DNA from: Thermomonas sp.
GTDB lineage: Bacteria > Pseudomonadota > Gammaproteobacteria > Xanthomonadales > Xanthomonadaceae
Assembly (NCBI RefSeq): GCF_029945965.1
Contig: NZ_JAQSDO010000015.1
Coordinates: forward strand, 933,952 to 997,951
Direction of reading: 5' to 3'
DNA: 64,000 nt
In this document: positions 28,081-37,987 of the stretch, piece by piece
Layout of the letters: each line of letters opens with the position of its first letter
Numbering within the stretch: position 1 is the stretch's first letter
Position numbers and translations under genes: made by a program
Notes under the pieces: model-generated
What the model was told of the DNA's origin: nothing
What the model saw: the letters and a program-made list of their open reading frames with translations, nothing else
The model's database searches: none

Positions 28081-29235
28081 TCAGGCGGGCGGCGAACGTC
28101 CCGCGTGTTGCTCGCGATAGGCACTTGGTGTCTGCCCTGCCTGCCGCTTGAACGCCGCATTGAAGGTCGATTTCGATGTGAAGCCGCAAGCGTAGGCGAT
28201 CTCGAGGATGGTGCGGACATCATCGCGGTCGGCGAAGCAGGTACGCGCAGCGTCGATCCGGTGGCGGTTGATGTAGTCCCAGAAATTGCCGCCCAGGCGG
28301 CGATTGATGACCGCCGAGACCAGGTATTCAGGATAGCCGCTGCGCTTGGCGACCTGGCCTATCGTCAACGCCGGCTCACGGTACAGCGCATCGCGCGTCA
28401 TGAGCTGCGACAGCCGCACCTCGACTGCCGGGAAGCGCGCGTCATCGTCGAGGGCATCGCCCTCGCCACTACTCTCGCCACTGCCATCCCGAGTGCCATC
28501 TACAGATGCTGCGCTGACGTGCTCCAGCGACTCATCAACCACCGGCGGCTGGCCAAGGCTGAACCAGCCGACCACACAAACCCAGGCCGCCACGGCGCCA
28601 TAGATCAGGTAGTAATCAACGAACGGGATCCGCACCAACACCTGCGCGGTCGCAATGCACCAGATGATGATCTGCCCGATCCCCAGTGTGAAGAGCCAGC
28701 GCAGCGACATGCGGTCCGCATCCGAGCGCCGCTGCAGCAACACACGTCGATAGCGCTGGATGCTTACCAGCGCGGCGATCACGTAGGACAAGCTGTAGAT
28801 GAAGAGCGAGGCGTTGTACCACCAGTACGGCGGCGGTCGGCTGGTAAACCAGAACGTGAACTCACCACCAATGTGCTTCGGGCCTGTCAAGAGCCACGAC
28901 GCGGTGAGCGCACACATCAACAGGAAGCCGGCAAGATGCTTTACGTCGCGCAATGCGAAGCCACGCGCCATGGTCAACGCGCGTACGTAGAGATAAAACA
29001 GGCTGCCATACAGGAATGGGAAAAGCGCCACGAACCGAGAGGCCCGCAACAGGTCCGGAGCTGGTCCTGGCGAAGCCAGATAAAATGCCTTGACCGTCAG
29101 GTCCACTCCCACGATCCCCAACCACACCGCCAGGATGCGGTTGGCTTGCGGATTACTCGTTCGCCACCACAACGCCAGCGCCAGCAGTACGGCCTCTGCG
29201 GCGCCGATGGCGTAAATGGTCACCCAGACATTCAT
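28081..29235 (-). CDS. membrane-bound AraC-family transcriptional regulator
   Basis: 384 residues from MNVWVTIYAIG. Residues ~1-230 hold about seven membrane helices like a sensory 7TM module. An acidic Ser/Gly/Glu/Asp-rich linker (GSGESSGEGDALDDD) follows. The C-terminal ~100 residues form an AraC/XylS HTH pair (LTIGQVAKRSGYP, EIAYACGFTSKSTFNAAFKRQ). It likely senses an envelope or membrane signal; the target is unknown. It follows the lytic transglycosylase by 28 bases on the same strand and converges on the DUF2306 gene. Confidence 0.85.
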   Translation of the reverse strand: MNVWVTIYAIGAAEAVLLALALWWRTSNPQANRILAVWLGIVGVDLTVKAFYLASPGPAPDLLRASRFVALFPFLYGSLFYLYVRALTMARGFALRDVKHLAGFLLMCALTASWLLTGPKHIGGEFTFWFTSRPPPYWWYNASLFIYSLSYVIAALVSIQRYRRVLLQRRSDADRMSLRWLFTLGIGQIIIWCIATAQVLVRIPFVDYYLIYGAVAAWVCVVGWFSLGQPPVVDESLEHVSAASVDGTRDGSGESSGEGDALDDDARFPAVEVRLSQLMTRDALYREPALTIGQVAKRSGYPEYLVSAVINRRLGGNFWDYINRHRIDAARTCFADRDDVRTILEIAYACGFTSKSTFNAAFKRQAGQTPSAYREQHAGRSPPA

Positions 29236-29263
29236 GCGTGGCGAATCGTTTTGTGTGGCCGGC

Positions 29264-30799
29264 CTAGTCCTTGCAACCCTGCAGGCTGAGCGACTGACCC
29301 GGTCGGATCGCGTATTTCGGCGCCTTGAGCTTGTTGGCCTTGGCAATATCTCGGATTTCACAACCTTGCTTGCGGGCGATGCTGCTCAATGTATCGTCGC
29401 GCTGCACTTTGTAACGCTTCGATTTCGCGGGCCTGGAGGATTTGGCGGGCGCAGGCGACACGGTCGCAGTCGTAGGCGCAGAGGTCGATGTCACCGGCCC
29501 GACCTGTACCAGCGCGGATTGCACGTTGCTGGTCACCAATTGCTTTGCCAGTTCCGCGCGATGCTTGCCGGCCGTGCAGTAGCGGTCGTACAGGGTGGCC
29601 ATGCGAGCAGTCGCATTCAACGCAGTGCCTGCCGGCATCCAGCTATCGGCGTCGTAACGCGGGTTGAGGTTACGCAATGCACGCATATAGCCATCGCGCG
29701 AACCGCTGTTGCCCAGGCAGATGGTCAGTTCGTAGATCGAGCTGGGCTGTGTCAGCCGGATCAAAGCCGGCTTGCTGCTGACCTGCGGCCACTGGATGCC
29801 ATAGTCGCGCGGATGCAGGTACAGCCATGCGGCGGCGATCACCATCGGCACATAGTCCTTGGTTTCCGCCGGGAACTGGTTGTAGACATCGGCATCCCAG
29901 AAATTGCGCCCGCCAGTACTTTGGAACACGCGTGCGGCGCGGCCTTCGCCGCCGTTGTAGGCCGCAAGCGACAATTCGATGCTGTTATTGAGCCCGCGCA
30001 TGCGCTCGCCCAGGTAGGCCGCCGCGGCATCGGCTGCGGAACGAGGGTCGTAGCGGGTATCGAAGCCGGTGCCGTCATCACCCAGGCCAAATCGCTTGCC
30101 GGTCGCCGGCATGAACTGCATCGGCCCTACCGCACCGGCACGTGAACCAACATGTACCTTGCCGTTTGATTCCTTGGCCATGATCCCGAACAGCAGCGCT
30201 TCCGGCAGCCCCTGGCGCTTGAACGCGGGCGACATCAGGTGCCGCATGTAGCGGTAGTTCTCATAGCTATCCATCAGCGACGGCCGCATGTCGGTCAGCC
30301 AACGGCGGATCCCGGCCTGTACCGCCGGGTTGAACTGCACCATTCGCACGAAGCGCTGGCCGTCCTCACTCAACAAGGCTGCAGCGCTGGCAGTATCGGG
30401 AACGTCGCCATCAGCCAGGTCGCCCGCATCGATCGGATCTTCGCCGCCTTCGCCTACCACAGCATCGCCTGCCGCCGGCGCGGTCGCCTTGAGCAGGCGC
30501 TCGTAGGTCGCCAGCATCGTGCTTATTTCACAACCACGCTGTTTTGCGCAGGCCGCCACAACCGCCTCCATTTCACCCAGTGCAGCCTTGGCCGCAGCAC
30601 TGGTCGCAGCGTCATCCTCCGCCAAGAGACCGTCGCGATACTGCTTTTCAGCGGCATCCATGCGCTGTTGCAGGACGGTGACTGCGGCTTGGTCGCGACG
30701 CGAGAGCGCCTGCGCCGGGGGCGCGGCAAGAGCCGCAAACAAGGTCGCCGCGAGTGCAGCCAAGGTGGGGGTTGAATGAAACGACCAACGAAATGACAT
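29264..30799 (-). CDS. LysM-containing lytic transglycosylase (MltD-like)
   Basis: 511 residues from MSFRWSFHSTP, with a signal peptide ending near PAQA. The SLT-type domain lies near residues 200-330: the catalytic glutamate is in FGIMAKESNGKV, followed by GAVGPMQFMPATG and ELSLAAYNGGEG. A single LysM module sits at the C-terminus (KVQRDDTLSSIARKQGCEI). It cleaves peptidoglycan glycan strands to 1,6-anhydro ends. A Ser/Thr/Pro-rich linker connects the parts. It is transcribed divergently from the HerA-like gene. Confidence 0.88.
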   Translation of the reverse strand: MSFRWSFHSTPTLAALAATLFAALAAPPAQALSRRDQAAVTVLQQRMDAAEKQYRDGLLAEDDAATSAAAKAALGEMEAVVAACAKQRGCEISTMLATYERLLKATAPAAGDAVVGEGGEDPIDAGDLADGDVPDTASAAALLSEDGQRFVRMVQFNPAVQAGIRRWLTDMRPSLMDSYENYRYMRHLMSPAFKRQGLPEALLFGIMAKESNGKVHVGSRAGAVGPMQFMPATGKRFGLGDDGTGFDTRYDPRSAADAAAAYLGERMRGLNNSIELSLAAYNGGEGRAARVFQSTGGRNFWDADVYNQFPAETKDYVPMVIAAAWLYLHPRDYGIQWPQVSSKPALIRLTQPSSIYELTICLGNSGSRDGYMRALRNLNPRYDADSWMPAGTALNATARMATLYDRYCTAGKHRAELAKQLVTSNVQSALVQVGPVTSTSAPTTATVSPAPAKSSRPAKSKRYKVQRDDTLSSIARKQGCEIRDIAKANKLKAPKYAIRPGQSLSLQGCKD

Positions 30800-30974
30800 G
30801 GGCAAGCCGACAGCGTGGGGAACCTGCAGAGTAGCTGGCCGCCGGAAGCCGGGGCAACCTGCTGAAGTAATGGGCACGCGTGATGGACATGCGCAACGGG
30901 CGCTTGGTGTCGCATCCGAATAGAATCGGGCGGTCGCATATCTCCTCTCTCTCTTCTCTCCGCCACGAGGCACC

Positions 30975-32501
30975 ATGGACCAGGCACAACTTCCGCCCAT
31001 CCTTGTCGGCAAGGCCGTCACCACCGAAACCAGCGGGCTCGTTCACTTGCTACCCAGATATGCCAACCGCCATGGGCTGGTAGCAGGCGCCACCGGCACC
31101 GGCAAGACGGTGACCCTGATGACCTTGGCCGAAGGCTTCAGTCGCATCGGCGTGCCGGTATTCCTGGCCGACGTGAAAGGCGACGTGGCCGGGCTGGCAG
31201 TCCCGGGCACGATGAATGACCGCATCGCCCAGCGCATCGAACAGATGGGCATCGGCGACTACCGCAACGAAGCTGCTCCAGTGGTGTTCTGGGACCTGTG
31301 GGGCAAGGCCGGGCATCCGGTGCGAACCACAGTCAGCGAGATCGGGCCGGTGCTGCTCAGCCGCATGCTGGAACTCAACGACACCCAGAGCGGCGTGCTC
31401 GACATCCTGTTCAAGCTGGCCGATGACCGCGGCCTGCTGCTGCTGGACCTGCACGATTTCCGCGCCCTGCTCGGCCTGGTCGCCGACGAGCGCAAGGATA
31501 TTTCGACCTCGTACGGGCTGGTCAGCACGCAATCGATCGGCGCGATCCAGCGCTCGCTGCTGCGGCTGGAAGCCGAGGGCGCCGAAATGTTCTTCGGCGA
31601 ACCCGCGCTGCAACTGTCTGACCTGATGCGCACTACCACCGACGGTCACGGCGTGATCAATATCCTGTCCGCCGACCAGTTGATCCTGAAGCCCAAGCTG
31701 TACTCGAGTTTCCTGCTGTGGCTGCTGTCGGAGCTATTTGAAACGCTGCCCGAAGTCGGCGACATGGACAAACCCAAACTCGTGTTCGTGTTCGACGAAG
31801 CGCACCTGCTGTTCGACGACGCTCCGCCTGCCTTGCAACAGCGCATCGAGCAGGTCGTACGGATCATTCGCTCGAAGGGCGTGGGTGTGTATTTCTGCTC
31901 GCAATTTCCGGACGACGTGCCAGACCAGATCCTGGGTCAACTCGGCAATCGTTTCCAACACGCACTGCGCGCGTTCACCCCGCGCGACCAGAAGGCTGTG
32001 CGCACCGCGGCCGAAACCTTCGTACCCAACCCCGGGCTGGATGTGGCGGCCACAATCGGCCAATTGGGCGTCGGCGAAGCGCTGGTCTCGACCCTGCAGG
32101 ACAAGGGCGTACCGATGCCGGTAGAACGCACCCTGATCGCCCCGCCACGTTGCCGGATGGGCGCGATTACCGATGCCGAACGCGCCCAGGTGCGCGCCAG
32201 CAGCCCGGTGGGAACCCACTACGACACTCGCATCGACCGCGACTCCGCTTCGGAGATACTGGCGCGCAAGGCCGAACAGAAAACCGAACAGGCGCAAGCG
32301 CCACCCGCGATAACCTGCGAACACGATGATGCGGAAGAAGGCGGATTCGGCCAATCAATCAAGGATGCAGTGTTCGGCACCAAGCGCCGCCAGGGCATGG
32401 TCGAATCGATGGCCAAGCAGACCGCGCGCACCATGGGCAGCCAGATTGGCCGGCAGATCCTGCGCGGGATCATGGGCAGCGTGTTCGGCGGCAAGCGCTA
32501 G
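30975..32501 (+). CDS. HerA-like P-loop ATPase (DUF853/YjgR family)
   Basis: 508 residues. Walker [13 protein letters not shown] (near residue 36), Walker [13 protein letters not shown], and the family hallmark [12 protein letters not shown]. The C-terminal basic segment [21 protein letters not shown] is typical of YjgR. Related to the HerA DNA translocases, but the physiological role of this branch is unknown. No nuclease partner (NurA) is adjacent. GAGG is close to the ATG, and a 20-base pure pyrimidine tract lies just upstream (30941-30960). Confidence 0.9.
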   Translation: MDQAQLPPILVGKAVTTETSGLVHLLPRYANRHGLVAGATGTGKTVTLMTLAEGFSRIGVPVFLADVKGDVAGLAVPGTMNDRIAQRIEQMGIGDYRNEAAPVVFWDLWGKAGHPVRTTVSEIGPVLLSRMLELNDTQSGVLDILFKLADDRGLLLLDLHDFRALLGLVADERKDISTSYGLVSTQSIGAIQRSLLRLEAEGAEMFFGEPALQLSDLMRTTTDGHGVINILSADQLILKPKLYSSFLLWLLSELFETLPEVGDMDKPKLVFVFDEAHLLFDDAPPALQQRIEQVVRIIRSKGVGVYFCSQFPDDVPDQILGQLGNRFQHALRAFTPRDQKAVRTAAETFVPNPGLDVAATIGQLGVGEALVSTLQDKGVPMPVERTLIAPPRCRMGAITDAERAQVRASSPVGTHYDTRIDRDSASEILARKAEQKTEQAQAPPAITCEHDDAEEGGFGQSIKDAVFGTKRRQGMVESMAKQTARTMGSQIGRQILRGIMGSVFGGKR

Positions 32502-32512
32502 GCGTCGCCGCC

Positions 32513-33016
32513 ATGGGTAGGTGGCGTCCGCCCGCACAGGCCAGCACGGCGTTGATCACCCGTGCCGGGCATGACCGGCTGAAGGTGGAACTCGACGACC
32601 TCTGGCGTGTGCAGCGTCCCGAGGTCGTGCGCGCGTTGGCGGCGGCGGCGGCCGAAGGCGACCGCTCGGAAAACGCCGAATACACCTATCGCAAGAAGCA
32701 ATTGGGCGGCATCGACCGCCGCGTGCGCTACCTGAGCAAACGACTGGAAGCGTTGCGCGTGGTGGACACCGCGCCCAGCGACCACAGCGCTGTGTTCTTC
32801 GGTGCGTGCGTGACGCTGGAGCGGATCAGCGACGGGGTCGAACTGGTGTATCGGATCGTCGGGCCCGATGAGACCGATGCCCCGCTGGGCCACATCAGCA
32901 TCGATTCGCCGCTGGCACGTGCGCTGTTGAAGAAGCGCGCGGATGACGAGTTGCAGGTCGAGTTGCCAACCGGACCGACGGATTTCGTGATCGTGGATGT
33001 GTGTTACCAGGCGTGA
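32513..33016 (+). CDS. greB: transcription elongation factor GreB
   Basis: 167 residues. The N-terminal coiled coil ([29 protein letters not shown]) carries the acidic tip that reaches the RNA polymerase active site, and the C-terminal FKBP-like domain has [16 protein letters not shown]. It rescues backtracked polymerase by transcript cleavage. YRKKQLG at the tip favours GreB over GreA. It starts 11 bases after the HerA-like gene. Confidence 0.92.
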   Translation: MGRWRPPAQASTALITRAGHDRLKVELDDLWRVQRPEVVRALAAAAAEGDRSENAEYTYRKKQLGGIDRRVRYLSKRLEALRVVDTAPSDHSAVFFGACVTLERISDGVELVYRIVGPDETDAPLGHISIDSPLARALLKKRADDELQVELPTGPTDFVIVDVCYQA

Positions 33017-33037
33017 TCGCGGCTAGCGGCGGACCCG

Positions 33038-33466
33038 CTAGCGATCAACATCGGGCGAACCGGTATCGTCATCCTCATCGTTATCGTCCTTCGGCCGGCC
33101 TGCGCGGGCGCGCTTGGCCAGGGCCTCGTAACGATTCTTCAGCGTCTGCAATTCACCTTCTTCCAGTTCCTCAAGATCCAGCAATGTATTGTGCGCGCCC
33201 TTGGTGGCACGGATCAGCTCATCCAGCTTGATCTGCAGTGCCTTGCTGTCCCGGTTCTGGCTGTTCTGAATCAGGAACACCATCAGGAACGTGATGATCG
33301 TGGTGCCGGTGTTGATCACCAGTTGCCAGGTATTGCTGAACTTGAAGATCGGGCCTGATACCACCCACAAGACCACCACCGTGATCGCCAGAATGAAGCT
33401 GGCCGGGCTGCCCGTGAAACGGGACGCCGCGTTGGCAAACCGGGTGAACTTGCCTCTCGTTGCCAT
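33038..33466 (-). CDS. low-affinity iron permease-like membrane protein
   Basis: 142 residues from MATRGKFTRFAN, with GGAGG about 9 bases upstream, which decides against the ATG at 33496. Two membrane helices (FILAITVVVLWVVSG and NTGTTIITFLMVFLIQN) are followed by QNRDSKALQIKLDELIRA, the hallmark of PF04120. An acidic C-terminal tail (DDNDEDDDTG) is present. The iron-transport name comes from a fungal homologue and is not secure for bacteria. Confidence 0.82.
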   Translation of the reverse strand: MATRGKFTRFANAASRFTGSPASFILAITVVVLWVVSGPIFKFSNTWQLVINTGTTIITFLMVFLIQNSQNRDSKALQIKLDELIRATKGAHNTLLDLEELEEGELQTLKNRYEALAKRARAGRPKDDNDEDDDTGSPDVDR

Positions 33467-33526
33467 CGACGTGTGCCTCCATTCCAAACCAGCCAACTTG
33501 ATACGCGGTCACATGTCGAGACGGCG

Positions 33527-34297
33527 TCAGATTCCGCCGTACCAGTCATAACCCAGGTCTTCCCAGTACCCACCCTTGCCGCCGGCCATGCGCGCATAAC
33601 TATCGACCAGTTCAACCGTATGCACGTACTTGGGCTGTTTGTAGCCCAGCTTGCGCTCGATCCGCATCCGCAACGGCGCGCCGTTGGCTACCGGCAATGG
33701 CGAACCGTTGAGTGCATACGCGGCGATGGTCTGCGGATGCAAGGCATCGCGCAGGTCCACGCTTTCGTAATAGCGGCTGCCATTGTTGGACAGGTCATCG
33801 AAGCAGTGGAACACCGCGTACTTCGCTGCCGGCTTGATGCCCGCCAGGCCGAGCAGTTGCGCAAGCGGCACGCCGGTCCATTGCCCGATCGCGCTCCAGC
33901 CTTCCACGCAATCATGCCGAGTGATCTGGGTGCGCGAAGACAACGCACGTAGTGCATCCAGGGTGAACTCCATCGGCCGTTCCACCAGCCCACGCAGCCG
34001 CAACTGATAGCCGGCAAATTTCTGTGCCTTCAACGCGAGGTATTCGAGCGTCTGCGGATTGATTGAGCCATTCGGGCGGAAGCTCGGCGAGATCATGTTG
34101 GCAGGGTACTCACGCACCAAGCGGTCACCTGACAGGAAACGCTGCGCCGTGCGATTCAGCGGCTCGGCGGCGCTCAATACATCGATGAATCCTGTGCGAT
34201 TCGACAGGGCATCACACCCTGCAAGCAGGCCAGTGCCAGCACCCGCCGCAGCGATACGCAGGAAGCGGCGACGCGGCAACAGCAGACGATCACTCAT
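33527..34297 (-). CDS. molybdopterin-dependent oxidoreductase (sulfite-oxidase fold)
   Basis: 256 residues with a Tat signal (RRRFLRIAAAG) and a possible lipobox (LLAGC). The Moco domain shows the molybdenum-ligand cysteine in RHDCVEGWSAIGQWTGV and SVDLRDALHPQT. It should act in the periplasm. Its start overlaps the end of the cytochrome b gene by 8 bases. The pairing recalls MsrP-MsrQ or YedY-YedZ, but the membrane partner is a different cytochrome b type, so the substrate is open. Confidence 0.85.
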   Translation of the reverse strand: MSDRLLLPRRRFLRIAAAGAGTGLLAGCDALSNRTGFIDVLSAAEPLNRTAQRFLSGDRLVREYPANMISPSFRPNGSINPQTLEYLALKAQKFAGYQLRLRGLVERPMEFTLDALRALSSRTQITRHDCVEGWSAIGQWTGVPLAQLLGLAGIKPAAKYAVFHCFDDLSNNGSRYYESVDLRDALHPQTIAAYALNGSPLPVANGAPLRMRIERKLGYKQPKYVHTVELVDSYARMAGGKGGYWEDLGYDWYGGI

Positions 34298-35165
34298 TGC
34301 CCGGCCCCCCGTTCTTCGACTGTGAATTGGTGCGAATCCGGAAGCGTCCGCTCAGCATGGAACGCATCTCGTTGATCGGCCCGGCATACACCACCATCAG
34401 CAGATGCACGGCTGCGAATATCAGGAACGAGCTCATCACAATGAAATGCAACGTGCGCGCCGACTGGCGCCCGCCGACCAGTTCAATGAAACCACCCATC
34501 ACCGGATCCAGCTGCGGCGACATCGATAGCCCAGTCAGCACGATCAATGGGGTCAGCACGAAGATCACGCCCAGATAGGCGAGCTTTTGCAGCGGGTTGT
34601 AGCGCATCGCCTCTTCGCCAACCGGATGCCGGAAACGCAGGTGGTCGATGATGGATTTCGGGATCTCGCGCCAGTCACGGCGACGCATCGCGAGGTCGCG
34701 TTGCAGATGACGGCTAGCCAGCGACCACAGCAGGTACGTGCAGCCATTGATTACCCAAGCCCAGGCGAAGAAGAAATGCCAGCGACGGCCAACCGCGAGA
34801 TTGCGTGAGCCCGGAATCATCGCCCACGACGGCGCAACTGCACGTACACGAACACCATTCGGATTATTGGTCGCGCCCAGCAGGCCGGTGCTGTCGAAAC
34901 GGGTGTTGCCGACCTGGGTGACGCCATGCAATTCGCCGCCACGCTGCACGGCCTTGGTCGATGCCAGCGGCGCTGCGAAATTCGAGGCTTCGCCCCAGTA
35001 CAGCGCTGGGTGCGCATTGAGGATCTGCAGGCCACTGCCGACCATGGCCAGCATGCAGGCGAGGTTGACCCAGTGCATCAGTCGCAGCGGCCAGCGATGG
35101 CGCAACACGGTGCGCCATTTTTTTTCCGAAGTAACTGGTTGGACCGGAAGCGATGTTGCCGACAT
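34290..35165 (-). CDS. di-haem cytochrome b membrane subunit
   Basis: 291 residues with four main membrane helices of the cytochrome b561/Ni-Fe-hydrogenase type. Candidate haem histidines are in LRLMHWVNL, GRRWHFFFAW, RTLHFIVMS and FAAVHLLMVVY. It likely passes electrons between the quinone pool and the Tat-exported Moco protein encoded just downstream; the two reading frames overlap. Confidence 0.82.
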   Translation of the reverse strand: MSATSLPVQPVTSEKKWRTVLRHRWPLRLMHWVNLACMLAMVGSGLQILNAHPALYWGEASNFAAPLASTKAVQRGGELHGVTQVGNTRFDSTGLLGATNNPNGVRVRAVAPSWAMIPGSRNLAVGRRWHFFFAWAWVINGCTYLLWSLASRHLQRDLAMRRRDWREIPKSIIDHLRFRHPVGEEAMRYNPLQKLAYLGVIFVLTPLIVLTGLSMSPQLDPVMGGFIELVGGRQSARTLHFIVMSSFLIFAAVHLLMVVYAGPINEMRSMLSGRFRIRTNSQSKNGGPGNE

Positions 35166-35258
35166 ACGAAATCCCGGGCGGACGAGCGTTGCATCACCTT
35201 ACGCGCAACGGGGACGAATGGTTACACCGCAAGGCTGTTACCGGGCGGCTCTGCCGGA

Positions 35259-36608
35259 TCAACCTGCGGCGTAATCGACCTCGCCGTAGAGGTCGTGCTC
35301 GTCGTTGCCCATTATCATCACGTCGACAAACTCACCCGGCTGCAGGCCGGCCTCGCGCCCGTCTTGTATCTGCACCAGGCCGTCGATTTCCGGCGCATCG
35401 GCCATTGAGCGCGCAATGGCAAGATCACCATCGATGTTATCGACGATGCAGCGTTGCACCGTACCAACCTTTGCTTCCAGTCGCGCTTCGCTGATCAAAG
35501 CCTGGCGTTCCATGAAGCGCGCCAGCCGTTCCTGCTTGACGGCTTCGTCGACCGGGTCCGGCAGGTCGTTGGCCTTGGCGCCCTCGACCGGCGAATAGGC
35601 GAACGCGCCGACGCGGTCGAGCTGGGCTTCATCGAGGAAATCCAGCAACTGCTCGAACTCGTCCTCGGTCTCGCCCGGAAATCCGACAATGAACGTGCTG
35701 CGGATGGTCAGCTCCGGGCAGGTCGAACGCCAGCGCTGGATACGCTCCAGGGTCTTGTCGACCGCACCGGGCCGCTTCATCAATTTGAGGATGCGCGGGC
35801 TGGCGTGCTGAAACGGGATGTCGAGGTACGGAAGGATCTTTCCTTCTGCCATCAGCGGGATGATGTCGTCCACGTGCGGATACGGATACACGTAGTGCAG
35901 GCGCGTCCACACTCCCAATTCGCCCAGTCCTTCGCACAGCGCCTTCATCCGCGTCTGGTAGGACTTCTCGCGCCACGTGTGCTCCGCGTATTTCACGTCA
36001 ACACCGTAGGCGCTGGTGTCCTGCGAGACCACCAGCAGTTCCTTGACGCCGCCGCGCACGAGCTTCTCCGCTTCGCGCAGCACTTCATCGACCGGCCGCG
36101 AGACCAGATCGCCACGCATCGACGGGATGATGCAGAAGCTGCAGCGATGGTTGCAGCCTTCGGAAATTTTGAGGTAGGCATAGTGTTTCGGCGTCAGCTT
36201 CAGACCATAGTCCGGCAACAGGTCGATGTACGGATTGTGTTGTGGCGGCAATGCCAGATGCACCGCATCCATCACGCTGGCGTAGTCCTGCGGTCCGCTG
36301 ATCGACAACACACCCGGATGCGCTGCGCGGATGATCTCCGCGCGCTTGCCCAGGCAGCCGGTGACGATGACCTTGCCGTTCTCCGCCATCGCTTCGCCGA
36401 TTGCGTCCAGCGATTCAGCCACCGCGCTGTCGATGAAGCCACAGGTGTTGACCACCACCACGTCGGCATCGTCATAGGCCTGGACCAGGTCGTAACCTTC
36501 AACCCGCAGCTGAGTGAGGATGCGCTCGGAATCGACCAGGGCCTTGGGGCAGCCAAGGCTTACGAATCCGACTTTAGGGCTTGTAGATTTAGAAGATTGC
36601 AGGGACAT
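35259..36608 (-). CDS. rimO: ribosomal protein S12 methylthiotransferase RimO
   Basis: 449 residues from [20 protein letters not shown]. It has the N-terminal MTTase domain ([20 protein letters not shown]), the radical-SAM motif [15 protein letters not shown] with three cluster cysteines, and a C-terminal TRAM domain. It methylthiolates an aspartate of ribosomal protein S12. The family-specific [12 protein letters not shown] distinguishes RimO from MiaB. Longer upstream in-frame starts are not homologous. Confidence 0.95.
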   Translation of the reverse strand: MSLQSSKSTSPKVGFVSLGCPKALVDSERILTQLRVEGYDLVQAYDDADVVVVNTCGFIDSAVAESLDAIGEAMAENGKVIVTGCLGKRAEIIRAAHPGVLSISGPQDYASVMDAVHLALPPQHNPYIDLLPDYGLKLTPKHYAYLKISEGCNHRCSFCIIPSMRGDLVSRPVDEVLREAEKLVRGGVKELLVVSQDTSAYGVDVKYAEHTWREKSYQTRMKALCEGLGELGVWTRLHYVYPYPHVDDIIPLMAEGKILPYLDIPFQHASPRILKLMKRPGAVDKTLERIQRWRSTCPELTIRSTFIVGFPGETEDEFEQLLDFLDEAQLDRVGAFAYSPVEGAKANDLPDPVDEAVKQERLARFMERQALISEARLEAKVGTVQRCIVDNIDGDLAIARSMADAPEIDGLVQIQDGREAGLQPGEFVDVMIMGNDEHDLYGEVDYAAG

Positions 36609-36729
36609 CGCATCACACGGGGACAGTGCGAGCCGGCCTGACGCCGGGCATTCGCGGGGCGCGAAGTATAGCGCTGCACCTCCCAAGGCCGCCCGGGCGT
36701 ACCATCGAGGCGACTGCAAGGAGCACCGA

Positions 36730-37395
36730 ATGAGCGAATGGATCTCCCTTGATACCCCGACCGGCCGCATCCGCGCCTGGCGCGCAAACCCGGCGATCCC
36801 GCCGCGCGGCGCGCTGGTCGTAGTGCAGGAGATCTTCGGGGTCAACGGCCATATCCGCGATGTCTGCAGCAGCTTCGCTGCACACGGTTACGTGGCGATG
36901 GCGCCGGCCTTCTTCGACCATTTCGAACACGACGTCCAACTGCAATACGACGCCGAGGGCGTGCAGCACGGCAAGTGGCTGGTTGACCGGCTCGGGTTTG
37001 ATCGCGCGCTGCAGGACGTGCACAGCGCGGCCACCTCCCTGGAGGAATACGGCGATGTCGGCGTGGTCGGCTATTGCTGGGGCGGAACGCTTGCGTATCT
37101 CGCCAATACCCGCCTGTCGCTGCCTGCGGTGAGTTATTACGGTGCACGCAGCGTGCCATTCCTGTCCGAGCCACTCGCAGCACCGATGATGTTCCACTTC
37201 GGCGAACGTGATGCCAGCATCCCGGCCGCGGATATCGCCAGCCACCGCGCGCATCATCCGGATGCCGAACTCCATGTCTATCCGGCAGGGCACGGCTTCA
37301 ACTGCAACCAGCGCGCCGATTACGACCAACCAAGTGCCACGCTTGCCCTCGAACGAACGCTCGGATTCTTCGGGCAGGCGCTGCATTCCGCATAG
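36730..37395 (+). CDS. dienelactone hydrolase-family protein
   Basis: 221 residues with an alpha/beta-hydrolase fold. The triad Cys116 (GYCWGGT), Asp161 (GERDASIP) and His188 (PAGHGFNC) matches dienelactone hydrolase, and [16 protein letters not shown] is the usual N-terminal motif. The natural substrate is unknown; chromosomal copies outside chloroaromatic operons are common. AAGGAG lies 7-12 bases upstream. It is followed by the HIT gene after 16 bases. Confidence 0.9.
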   Translation: MSEWISLDTPTGRIRAWRANPAIPPRGALVVVQEIFGVNGHIRDVCSSFAAHGYVAMAPAFFDHFEHDVQLQYDAEGVQHGKWLVDRLGFDRALQDVHSAATSLEEYGDVGVVGYCWGGTLAYLANTRLSLPAVSYYGARSVPFLSEPLAAPMMFHFGERDASIPAADIASHRAHHPDAELHVYPAGHGFNCNQRADYDQPSATLALERTLGFFGQALHSA

Positions 37396-37411
37396 TTCAA
37401 GGAGCGCCATC

Positions 37412-37840
37412 ATGGGCCACCACCGACATCCGCCAATGCATTTCCAGTTGCACCCGCAACTGGCCGAAGACACCGTCCCAGTCATCGAATTGGCGCTGTG
37501 CGAAGTGCTCCTGATGGACGATGCCAACCATCCGTGGCTGGTCCTGGTGCCGCGGGTCGCGAATGTCACCGAGCTGATCGACCTCGATGCCACCCAGCGC
37601 ATACAACTCACGGCGGAGATCGATGCGACTTCGCGTGCACTAAATTCCTTGTTCAAGCCGGACAAGCTCAACATCGCCGCACTCGGCAACCTGGTCCCGC
37701 AATTGCATGTGCATGTGATCGCGCGCTTCCGCAATGACATCGCCTGGCCGCGCCCGGTCTGGGGTGCAGCGAACGCGCGACCTTATGCACCGGAAGAATT
37801 GATTGAACGCGTGCAGGCCTTGCGCAACGCACTGGCATGA
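37412..37840 (+). CDS. HIT-domain nucleotide-binding protein
   Basis: 142 residues. The histidine-triad motif QLHVHVIARF is at the end of the domain, with the conserved WLVLVPR and DKLNIAALGN elements. Such proteins hydrolyse adenosine phosphoramidates or dinucleotides. AAGGAG (37399-37404) supports the start at 37412; a second ATG at 37436 (MHFQLHPQL) would drop a His-rich leader (MGHHRHPP). It likely shares a transcript with the dienelactone hydrolase. Confidence 0.88.
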   Translation: MGHHRHPPMHFQLHPQLAEDTVPVIELALCEVLLMDDANHPWLVLVPRVANVTELIDLDATQRIQLTAEIDATSRALNSLFKPDKLNIAALGNLVPQLHVHVIARFRNDIAWPRPVWGAANARPYAPEELIERVQALRNALA

Positions 37841-37987
37841 TGATTGCCCGCAAACACTGCAGGATGATCGAGGCCAAACTCGATCGCTGAATTGGCACCG
37901 GGTACGGCGGCACGAGCACTGGCAGGCGACGTTGTGCGCCAGCCGGCATGGGCATAGGCTGGCGCTCCATTCCTGCTGGAACTGCCC

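Noticed and set aside
30941-30960. Pyrimidine-only CT tract upstream of the HerA-like gene
   Set aside because: A simple-sequence stretch that is too short and irregular to call a phase-variable repeat, and not in a position that would shift a reading frame.
37866-37885. Inverted repeat GATCGAG/CTCGATC between the HIT and DUF885 genes
   Set aside because: Short arms, a six-base loop and no T run; it could occur by chance and no function can be supported.
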